Below, one piece after another: positions 1-6,940 of a stretch of 64,000 nucleotides of DNA (the first letter of the stretch is position 1; each line of letters opens with the position of its first letter). Under the pieces are notes generated by a model, which saw only the letters and a program-made list of their open reading frames with translations, was not told the origin of the DNA and ran no database searches. The position numbers and the translations under genes were made by a program. Source of the stretch: UBA4416 sp943362175 (GTDB lineage Bacteria; Bacteroidota; Bacteroidia; B-17B0; Aurantibacillaceae); the NCBI GenBank assembly GCA_943362175.1, contig CALRIU020000001.1:248001-312000 (forward strand). The letters are read 5' to 3'.

Positions 1-39
1 GTTTTGGACGACTAATTATAATTTTGGTAGGGAGTAAAC

Positions 40-399
40 TTATTTTTTCAGAAATTCAATCTGCTCTTTCAGACTCCGGATCACTTCGTCTTTTGCATCC
101 AGTAGCTCTTTTATAAGAGCTAAATCATTGTTGATGCTATTGTATGAATTGGAGTTAGGACTATTCGAAAAATTGACAAATTGCCCTGACATCGTAAAGT
201 CATCAAAACTGATCTCAAATTCTTTGCAGATTTTTTGAATAATCTCGTCTGAGAAATTCATTTGCCCATTCTCAAGTTTTGAATATTGTTGTTGACTATT
301 AAAGCCTAGCTTATCAGCCATGAGCTCCTGTTTATAGTCTTTAGATAAACGTAGACCTCTTAATCTTTGGGCATATTTAATATCTGTTGGTGTGACCAT
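40..399 (-). CDS. XRE-family HTH transcriptional regulator with C-terminal coiled coil
   Basis: A 119-residue protein with a Cro/C1-type helix-turn-helix over about residues 8-66: the recognition region reads NSQQQYSKLENGQ and is followed by a helix ending in FEISFDDF, the usual XRE pattern. A short Asn/Ser-rich linker (about residues 74-90) leads to a charged helix (about 92-119) that could form a coiled coil for dimerisation. It probably binds DNA as a small repressor or activator, but the target cannot be read from the sequence. It points away from the secreted protein that starts about 195 bases away on the other strand, so the gap may be a shared control region. The HTH call is firm; the role is inferred. 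Confidence 0.85.
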   Translation of the reverse strand: MVTPTDIKYAQRLRGLRLSKDYKQELMADKLGFNSQQQYSKLENGQMNFSDEIIQKICKEFEISFDDFTMSGQFVNFSNSPNSNSYNSINNDLALIKELLDAKDEVIRSLKEQIEFLKK

Positions 400-543
400 A
401 AATGTATTTTACGATGTTAAGTATAAAATCAAAGATATTGATTTTTAACGGATTAAAATATCAGGAATTATAGTTTTTATGAAATAGATGTAATGTATTC
501 TGTTACAATGTATTTTACGTGATAATCCTTTGTTTGGTTGCTC

Positions 544-551
544 TACATTTG
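544..551 (+). promoter_or_regulatory. Possible -7 element of a Bacteroidota promoter
   Basis: TACATTTG matches the TAnnTTTG -7 consensus of Bacteroidota. It lies 42 bases before the start of the secreted protein at 594. No clear TTG -33 element is seen at the usual 17-23 base spacing, so this is a weak call. Confidence 0.3.
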
Positions 552-593
552 GTTTTAATGCCATAAGGCAGAAATTTTTAAATAAATAATGAT

Positions 594-1250
594 ATGAAAA
601 AACTAACACTATTTTTCTTTAGTTTCTGTATGCTGATTGCTATAAGTGGCTTTAGCACGCTGTATGCTTTTTGTATAAATGGAAAAGCAATCTTTGTTAT
701 CACGGATGGAAATGGCAACGTACTTCAAACCTTTACGAATGGAAATTGCCTGCCGGATGGGTTTATGTGGAAAGCCAATAGTTTAGTAGTATCTGTCGAT
801 GCAACCGGAGAAGATGGTATGTCTGCTACTGCCGAAGTTTATTCTGCGCTTAATGGTATAAATAACGTTACAGATACCACATCTACTGTCCCTTTGGATA
901 CAGTTATGAAGTATAAAAGCGCTATTAATCCGAAATATTATCTCGACCCCTTTCTTTTAAATCAGGATATAGCTGAGGAGCTGGCAAAAGCAGATGGTTT
1001 AAATATCTATGGTCTGAAAATCATGGGTAATCCATTTTCAGGACATGACGTAAACTGTAAAGTGTTGTCTACCGTTTTCCAAACCGTTCAGATCAAAGTA
1101 ACGGGGGCCTCTTTTACCTACACAACGAATGTGACACTTAACAAGGGATTAAATACATTATCTGTTAATGTGCCCAATTCAGTTAGCGGGCCTGCTTACT
1201 TTAAGGTTGGAGCTTCCAACACAGCCAAAACAGTCATTAATTTCCTTTAA
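594..1250 (+). CDS. Secreted protein of unknown function
   Basis: A 218-residue protein not recognised as a known family. The first 25 residues look like a Sec signal peptide: Lys-Lys start, then a hydrophobic stretch rich in Leu, Phe and Ile, ending near YAFC. The mature part is rich in Thr, Asn and Val with alternating hydrophobic residues, suggesting a beta-sandwich. The C-terminal 60 residues resemble an Ig/Fn3-like or T9SS-substrate fold, but no conserved sorting motif is visible. It is followed at once by a strong terminator, so it is probably transcribed alone. The gene is clearly richer in A and T than genes from 2.4 kb onward. Export is well supported; function is unknown. Confidence 0.75.
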   Translation: MKKLTLFFFSFCMLIAISGFSTLYAFCINGKAIFVITDGNGNVLQTFTNGNCLPDGFMWKANSLVVSVDATGEDGMSATAEVYSALNGINNVTDTTSTVPLDTVMKYKSAINPKYYLDPFLLNQDIAEELAKADGLNIYGLKIMGNPFSGHDVNCKVLSTVFQTVQIKVTGASFTYTTNVTLNKGLNTLSVNVPNSVSGPAYFKVGASNTAKTVINFL

Positions 1251-1257
1251 ACCTCTG

Positions 1258-1294
1258 AATAGCTTTTATCCTGTCAGGATAAAAGCTATTTTTA
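1258..1294 (+). terminator. Rho-independent terminator
   Basis: An almost perfect hairpin: the arm from 1258 (AATAGCTTTTATCCTG) pairs with 1275-1290, followed by a run of T. It sits 8 bases after the stop of the secreted protein and ends about 10 bases before the next gene, separating the two transcripts or acting as a partial stop between them. Confidence 0.85.
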
Positions 1295-1304
1295 ATAAAA
1301 AAAC

Positions 1305-1838
1305 ATGAAGCTGTTATACCTCGTTACATTCTGTTCCCTGCTTTTCTCATGCAATACGAATAAAGAGGTTGCTGTTGCCGGTAATCCTTATTACGAAGGC
1401 TTGTTCGTTAATGAGCAGGATATGGATCTTATGACCAAAATGAACAACGGCAAAGTGCTTGGTGTTCCGAATGTCATTATCATTAAACTTCTGAATGATA
1501 AGGAAGCAATCAGAGTTGCCGAAATAGTGGATAAAGCACACTTTCAGGAAAGTGTTCAGCATATCTATACGAAAATCATAAACGATAAAGATTACCTGGA
1601 GGCTCAAAAGAAGTCGCAATGGATCAAAGACCTGACCTACGAATTACGGAGCAATGACAGTATCGTCTTTAAGGAAATAAACGACGAGTATACCATTCGC
1701 TACAGTGGAAAAATCTCGAATAAAGAAATGGGATTAAGGATGGACCTGATCCTGCCGGATTCAGTCAAAAACTTTTTCACTCCGGGTGCGAATGCAGAAA
1801 TCAAAAAGTATGTGTTCTATCCGGTGAAGGAGCGATAG
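1305..1838 (+). CDS. Putative lipoprotein of unknown function
   Basis: A 177-residue protein with a lipoprotein signal: a short basic start, a hydrophobic core and the lipobox LLFSC, with the modified cysteine at residue 16. The mature protein is charged and mixed alpha/beta with no family I recognise. Two central helices rich in Lys, Asp and Gln (about residues 75-110) are followed by beta-rich sequence. It starts about 10 bases after the preceding terminator. It is likely anchored in the outer or inner membrane facing the periplasm. The AT-rich composition resembles the preceding gene, hinting that the two were gained together. Confidence 0.75.
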   Translation: MKLLYLVTFCSLLFSCNTNKEVAVAGNPYYEGLFVNEQDMDLMTKMNNGKVLGVPNVIIIKLLNDKEAIRVAEIVDKAHFQESVQHIYTKIINDKDYLEAQKKSQWIKDLTYELRSNDSIVFKEINDEYTIRYSGKISNKEMGLRMDLILPDSVKNFFTPGANAEIKKYVFYPVKER

Positions 1839-2354
1839 CTTATTTGGAGGTGTGGATTATGCGGGCGAGGATGCCAAGCCGTCGTACCGGTGTTTTGGGT
1901 GAAGGGAATAATTGTGTAAGCTTACCCGAGGCTTGTTAGCTCGAGCGTGCCACCCTGAGCGGAGACGAAGGGCACCCGAACACGGGGCAAAGCCCAAAAC
2001 ATTATTGGGAGCACCTTCATGGCTACCGATAGCTCACCATTATTTCCAGCCGCAACCAAACATCCACATGCTGCAAGCAAGGCCCTTAAAACCAACGACC
2101 TCCCCAGACCCTGTTGATATGTTTTCTTGTTTGGAAAAATCCTCTCCTGTTTTGAGGCATTTCCCGTCTGATTGCTGTTAAAAATCGGCGTTAAAAAACA
2201 GGTCGGCGTTTGGCTTTTACAAAATGCCTACAATTTCGGGAGGCGATAAGGAGCAGGCTTTTGATTTAAAGGACATTAGTGGGATACTTTGGATCACCTG
2301 ATTTTTCAGCCGGTTCCGGTGTTTTTAACAAACGGAAAAATCACCGCCGGATTC
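1839..2354. other. Intergenic region with an interspersed hairpin repeat
   Basis: About 500 bases with no gene I can support. At 1947-1975 there is a repeat of the kind often scattered in Bacteroidota genomes: GTGCC and GGCAC arms around a CCTGAGCGGAGACGAAGG-like core. A short ORF over it encodes an Arg-rich peptide starting CHPERRRRAP, which is a well-known by-product of this repeat. The rest shows no clear coding or RNA signal. Confidence 0.55.
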
Positions 2355-2382
2355 TTGAAAAAATTTCACCTCAATAATTTTG
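2355..2382 (+). promoter_or_regulatory. Bacteroidota-type promoter for the metalloprotease gene
   Basis: TTG at 2355-2357 and TAATTTTG at 2375-2382 are spaced by 17 bases, matching the TTG-N17-23-TAnnTTTG promoter pattern of Bacteroidota. Transcription would begin near 2389, giving a leader of about 45 bases before the ATG at 2434. Confidence 0.5.
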
Positions 2383-2433
2383 AACTAAGGCGCCGCTGCT
2401 TTTAATTTAGTCTTAACCAAAACCATTCCCCAC

Positions 2434-5400
2434 ATGATGAAACGTTTATTACTTTTTGGTTTGACCCTGTTCTTTGGAAACATGTTCGCTCAAACCCCTC
2501 CACAACGGAATTGCGGCACCATGCAGCACCACAATTACTTATTGCAAACAAGGCCCAATTACCAGAACGATCTTATCCAGTACGAGCAGGTGATCAACCA
2601 ATACCTGCAGGATAAAGCCAGCGGCACGCTGGCTGCCCGTACCAGCTCCAACCCCATTGTCACCATCCCGGTGGTGGTACACGTATTATACAACGGCGCT
2701 GCCGAGAACATTACCGACGCGCAGGCGGCCTCGCAGGTGCAGGTGCTCAACGACGACTTTGCCAAATTCAATGCCGATGCCAGCAAGGTCACGCAGCCTA
2801 CGTTCTCGACGGTGGCCTCGGGTGCCAACATCCGCTTCTGCCTCGCACAGCGCGACCCCAGCGGCAATGCTACAACCGGCGTGGTCCATAAAGCCACCAC
2901 GGTTTCTTCCTTCGGCACCAACGATGCCGTTAAACATAATTCTTCGGGTGGCGACGATGCCTGGGATGTGACGCGCTATGTGAACATCTGGGTATGCGAC
3001 CTGGGCAGCACCCTGCTTGGCTATGGCGAATTTCCAACGGCTTCCCTGAGCAACACCTGGGGCCTTGTGATCCACTATAAATATACCGGCAGCGGCGGCT
3101 CGGCCATTGCGCCTTATAACTTAGGAAGAACAGGTACCCACGAGTTCGGGCACTGTTTTAATTTACTGCACATCTGGGGCGACGACGGCACCGGCTGCTC
3201 CGGCAGCGACCAGTGCTCCGACACGCCCAACCAGGCCGGTGAGCATTACGGCTGCTTTGCGCAGGGCTCCATCCAGACGGATGGCTGCACCAGCGCCAGC
3301 CCCGGTGTGATGTGGATGAACTATATGGACTATACCGATGATGCCTGTATGTATATGTTCACCGCACAGCAATGCGCGCGCATGGAAGCGGTGGTGAATA
3401 CCGCTCCCTGGAATGTCCTGCAAAGCTCCAACGGCTGTACGCCGGTGACCACACTGGATGCCGGGATCTCCGGCATCATCAACCCTGTGAACGGTTCCTC
3501 GGCCTGTATCACGAGCGTGACGCCTAAGATCAACCTGGTGAATGCCGGCTCCACAACACTCACCTCGGTCAAAGTATTATATAAAATGGATGCCACCGCC
3601 ACGCAAACCCTCAACTGGTCGGGATCTCTCGCCACGTCGGCTTCTACCGTGCTCACGCTCAACAGCTATACCGGACTGACCGCCGCCGCGCATACCTTCT
3701 CGGTATGGGTAACAGCGCCTAACGGCTCAAGCGACCAGAATGCCGCGAATAACGTCATGGTGTCGAATTTTACGGTGACGGCGGTGCCGACAGGCTCTGC
3801 GCTTCCGTTTACAGAAGGTTTTGAAACGACGACCTTTCCACCGGCAGGATGGCAATTGCTCAGGGCAGCAACCGTTAATACGGTCAATTCCTGGTCGAGG
3901 CTGGCCAATACCACGGGCCTCACGGCCGGCAGCACGGCCATTGCCAAGATGGATAACTATTCCGGCTCTACGCTCGACATTACAGGGCAGCTGGACGCCC
4001 TGCGGAGCCCGGCCCTCGATTTCTCCGCGGCCAACAGCAGCCTTAAAGTGCGCTTCGATGTCTCGCACCGTATCTATAATACCTCTACCAGCGATTCGCT
4101 CAATGTTTACATCTCTACCGATTGTGCCACTACCTGGACGCGCCTGTACACCAAAGGTGGTGCCCAGCTGGCAACCGTGACGGGCGGGCAGACATCGGCT
4201 TATACGCCAACAGCCAATGCGCAGTGGCGCCGCGATAGCATCAGCCTTTCCGCCTATGCCGGCCAACCGAGTGTCTACCTGAAATTCGAATCGCGCAGCA
4301 ACTGGGGCAATAATGTATACCTCGATAACATCAACGTGAGGAATACCATTGCTGCCGCACCTACTGCCAGCTTTGCTTCGGTGCCGGCCAATTGCCAGGG
4401 CACAACAATCACCTTAGCCGATCAGTCCCTCAACGGGCCAACCAGCTGGTCCTGGTCCATGCCGGGAGCGTCTCCGCCAACTTCCACGGCTCAGAACCCA
4501 GGCATTACCTATACAGCCAGCGGTACTTATACCATCAGCCTGACGGCCACTAATTCTACCGGGTCGAGTACACCTTATACGCAGGTCGTTACCATCAATC
4601 CTAAGCCTACCGTGGCGGTGGCATCTGCTACGGTATGTGCCGGAACAAGCGCTACCATCACGGCCTCCGGTGCTTCTTCTTATGCGTGGAATACAGGTCA
4701 GGGCACGGCAGCTATCAGCAATACTCCAACGGCCACCACAGTGTATACGGTTACAGGAACTTCCGCCGCCAGCTGTACCAATGTGGCTACCGGCACTATT
4801 ACGGTGAAGGCCCTGCCGACGGTAACTGCCGGCAGCGCGACCATCTGTGCCGGTGCCAGTGCAGTGATCACGGCCAGTGGCGCCTCTACCTACACCTGGA
4901 CAAGCGGACCGGCTACGGCGGCTTATACGGTGAGTCCTGCTACCACAAGCATCTATACGGTAACGGGCACCGGCTCCAATGCCTGCGTGAATACCCAAAC
5001 CGCCAATGTAACGGTCAACGCCCTGCCTTCGACGGCGGTGATCTCTGCCACGATCTGTGCCGGGGCCACCGGGACGCTCAGCGCCAGCGGCGCCAGCACC
5101 TATTCCTGGAACACAGGCGCTACAGGGGCCAACCTCACGGCCAGTCCGTCTTCCAATACCAATTACACCGTCACAGGCACTTCTGCTGCTGGCTGTGTAA
5201 AAACCGCTACTGCCTCCATTACGGTAGGCAGCGCCCCGGCTATTTCCCTGAGCTCGGCGACAGTATGTGCCGGAGGCTCGGTAGTGCTCTCTGCCAGCGG
5301 CGTTACCAGTTATACCTGGACCTCAGGACCAAATACAGCTACCTATACCGTAACACCTGCCGCCACAACGGTGTATACCGTCTCCGGAAATCTTACCGGC

Positions 5401-6561
5401 TGCGCTACGGCTGCTGTCAAAACCGCGACGGTAACCGTCAATGCACTTCCTAATGTGGCAGCCACTTCGGCAACAGTCTGTGCCGGGAATACGGCCAACC
5501 TGAGTGCTTCCGGGGCTTCTTCCTATGCCTGGAACAACGGTGCCACCACCGCCAATACCTCTGTGAATCCTTCTACGACAACATCCTATACGGTAACAGG
5601 GACATCCGCAGCAGGCTGTGTGAATACGGCTATCGCCAATGTGCTCGTGAACGCCTTGCCGAATGTTTCGGTAGGCTCGGTCACCATCTGCGCGGGCTCG
5701 GCTGCTAATCTCAATGCATCAGGCGCTTCCTCTTATGTCTGGAATACAGGCGCTACCACGGCAAACCTCAGTGTAAGCCCTGCCTCCACAACGATGTATA
5801 CGGTAACGGGAAGCTCTGCCCAGGGCTGTACGGCCGATGCCACGGCACAGGTGTATGTGACCGCAGCGCCTGTCATTACAGTTAACTCAGCTTCGGTATG
5901 TGCCGGCTCAGCGGCTTTACTAACGGCCAGCGGTGTCACGTCCTATACCTGGAATACGGGAGCTAACGGTTCGGGCCTGTCGGTTTCGCCTTCGTCCACC
6001 ACGGTATACACCGTGAGCGGCAGCCTCGCCGGCTGCAGCACGCAGGCCGTGCAAACGGCTACGGTAACGGTTTACGCCCTGCCGTCGGTAAACCTGGCAC
6101 TCGCCATGGATGTGGCTTGTGTAAATAATGGCCCGGTAAACATGAACGGCACACCGGCAGGTGGCAGCTATTCCGGCCCTGGGGTAAGCGGCAACACCTT
6201 CAACCCGACAACAGCCGGTACTTACACCATCACGTATGCGTATACCAATAGCAACGGCTGTACCAATACCTCTTCCAAAACAATCACCGTAGAGCTTTGC
6301 ACCGGCCTGGAAGAGATCAACGGCGGAGAGCTGGTCATCTACCCTAATCCGGCGAAAGAAACGCTCACCGTGAAATTCGGAGCCACACCGGATCACACGG
6401 CTACCGTGGAGCTGTATGACGCCATCGGGAAAATGGTGGTGTCACAAAAAGCCACGGAGCAGCTGCTAACACTGGATGTGCAGGCTTTTGCCAAAGGCAT
6501 TTATACCCTGAGAATTGTATCGGGCAACAGCCAGGTGGTGAAACGGATCGTGAAAGAATAA
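2434..6561 (+). CDS. Secreted M43-like zinc metalloprotease with PKD and Ig-like repeats, T9SS cargo
   Basis: A 1375-residue multidomain exoenzyme. In order: signal peptide (about 1-19, cut after MFAQ); pappalysin/cytophagalysin-type protease with the zinc motif HEFGHCFNLLH beginning at His236 and a Met-turn region MNYMDY near residue 290; a CARDB-like beta domain (about 340-450); a MAM/cleaved-adhesin-like domain beginning near PFTEGFE; a PKD-like domain with WSWSMPG; seven tandem Cys-containing Ig-like repeats; a final Ig-like domain; and a C-terminal type A T9SS sorting domain starting IYPNPAKE. It is expected to cross the outer membrane through T9SS and degrade or bind external protein or polysaccharide. 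The N in HCFNLLH, where G is more usual, is common in Bacteroidota members of this family as I recall. The gene is noticeably GC-rich. Confidence 0.92.
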   Translation: MMKRLLLFGLTLFFGNMFAQTPPQRNCGTMQHHNYLLQTRPNYQNDLIQYEQVINQYLQDKASGTLAARTSSNPIVTIPVVVHVLYNGAAENITDAQAASQVQVLNDDFAKFNADASKVTQPTFSTVASGANIRFCLAQRDPSGNATTGVVHKATTVSSFGTNDAVKHNSSGGDDAWDVTRYVNIWVCDLGSTLLGYGEFPTASLSNTWGLVIHYKYTGSGGSAIAPYNLGRTGTHEFGHCFNLLHIWGDDGTGCSGSDQCSDTPNQAGEHYGCFAQGSIQTDGCTSASPGVMWMNYMDYTDDACMYMFTAQQCARMEAVVNTAPWNVLQSSNGCTPVTTLDAGISGIINPVNGSSACITSVTPKINLVNAGSTTLTSVKVLYKMDATATQTLNWSGSLATSASTVLTLNSYTGLTAAAHTFSVWVTAPNGSSDQNAANNVMVSNFTVTAVPTGSALPFTEGFETTTFPPAGWQLLRAATVNTVNSWSRLANTTGLTAGSTAIAKMDNYSGSTLDITGQLDALRSPALDFSAANSSLKVRFDVSHRIYNTSTSDSLNVYISTDCATTWTRLYTKGGAQLATVTGGQTSAYTPTANAQWRRDSISLSAYAGQPSVYLKFESRSNWGNNVYLDNINVRNTIAAAPTASFASVPANCQGTTITLADQSLNGPTSWSWSMPGASPPTSTAQNPGITYTASGTYTISLTATNSTGSSTPYTQVVTINPKPTVAVASATVCAGTSATITASGASSYAWNTGQGTAAISNTPTATTVYTVTGTSAASCTNVATGTITVKALPTVTAGSATICAGASAVITASGASTYTWTSGPATAAYTVSPATTSIYTVTGTGSNACVNTQTANVTVNALPSTAVISATICAGATGTLSASGASTYSWNTGATGANLTASPSSNTNYTVTGTSAAGCVKTATASITVGSAPAISLSSATVCAGGSVVLSASGVTSYTWTSGPNTATYTVTPAATTVYTVSGNLTGCATAAVKTATVTVNALPNVAATSATVCAGNTANLSASGASSYAWNNGATTANTSVNPSTTTSYTVTGTSAAGCVNTAIANVLVNALPNVSVGSVTICAGSAANLNASGASSYVWNTGATTANLSVSPASTTMYTVTGSSAQGCTADATAQVYVTAAPVITVNSASVCAGSAALLTASGVTSYTWNTGANGSGLSVSPSSTTVYTVSGSLAGCSTQAVQTATVTVYALPSVNLALAMDVACVNNGPVNMNGTPAGGSYSGPGVSGNTFNPTTAGTYTITYAYTNSNGCTNTSSKTITVELCTGLEEINGGELVIYPNPAKETLTVKFGATPDHTATVELYDAIGKMVVSQKATEQLLTLDVQAFAKGIYTLRIVSGNSQVVKRIVKE
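4606..6084 (+). repeat. Seven tandem Ig-like repeats of about 70 residues within the metalloprotease
   Basis: Seven consecutive units of about 210 bases each contain the pattern SAT(V/I)CAG, then ASGASSYxWNTG and YTVTG. Starts of the CAG motif fall near 4634, 4846, 5056, 5264, 5477, 5690 and 5900. The units probably form a stalk that holds the protease away from the cell, and the similar DNA could recombine to change the repeat number. Confidence 0.85.
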
Positions 6562-6579
6562 CAAACCCTTAATAAAACC

Positions 6580-6614
6580 AAAAGCCCTGTAGATAATGTC
6601 TGCAGGGCTTTTTT
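6580..6614 (+). terminator. Rho-independent terminator after the metalloprotease
   Basis: AAAAGCCCTG at 6580-6589 pairs with CAGGGCTTTT at 6603-6612, followed by further T residues. It lies 18 bases after the stop codon at 6561. Confidence 0.9.
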
Positions 6615-6868
6615 CATGTTGAGCTTAATGTACATATAATAGCGCACAAAATGATATAGAGGAGTATCCGTTCAGGGGAGCATGCCGCCTGTGGAATGTT
6701 TCGTATTAGAATTAGGAAAGGAATGTTTGGCTTCTCTTTAAGCAATTGGCATCGCATTCTGATAATCCTGTATGGTGTGCCTGGGGGGCAAAAACCTCCG
6801 TTCTTTTCTCTCTGCGTTTCTTTGCGCCTCCTTCGCTTCTTTGCGGTTCCTGCTTTTCTTACGTCAAA
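6615..6868. other. Intergenic region without a supported gene
   Basis: No gene is supported. The stretch 6800-6852 contains a pyrimidine-rich run with repeated CTTTGCG/CTTCG elements, a type of low-complexity intergenic repeat. Short ORFs here on both strands have no recognisable product. Confidence 0.4.
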
Positions 6869-6903
6869 CAAAAAACCCGTTACAGTTTTCCTGCAACGGG
6901 TTT
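6869..6903 (-). terminator. Rho-independent terminator of hppA
   Basis: Read on the minus strand, AAACCCGTTGCAG and CTGTAACGGGTTT (6891-6903 and 6873-6885) form a 13-bp stem with one G-U pair, followed by T residues. It lies about 37 bases past the hppA stop. Confidence 0.85.
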
Positions 6904-6908
6904 CTGTT

Positions 6909-6930
6909 TTGTTGGTGTTATCACCAACAA
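6909..6930. repeat. Palindromic repeat TTGTTGGTG-TTAT-CACCAACAA
   Basis: A perfect 9-bp inverted repeat around TTAT, between the hppA stop and its terminator. The same core (GTTGGTG/CACCAAC around TTAT or ATAA) recurs downstream of lysA at 40431-40454 and as a half copy at 40481-40499, so it is a dispersed element rather than part of one gene. Confidence 0.7.
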
Positions 6931-6940
6931 ACAATACATT

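Noticed and set aside
1912..2181. 89-codon plus-strand ORF with an Arg-rich CHPERRRRAP start
   Set aside because: It is the translation of a dispersed intergenic hairpin repeat (1947-1975); no protein family or start signal supports it.
2559..4998. Several long ORFs antisense or out of frame within the metalloprotease gene
   Set aside because: They arise from GC-rich repetitive coding DNA; the plus-strand frame has clear domains from end to end.
4606..6084. CRISPR-like regular spacing
   Set aside because: The period of about 210 bases and open frame show protein repeats, not CRISPR repeats and spacers.
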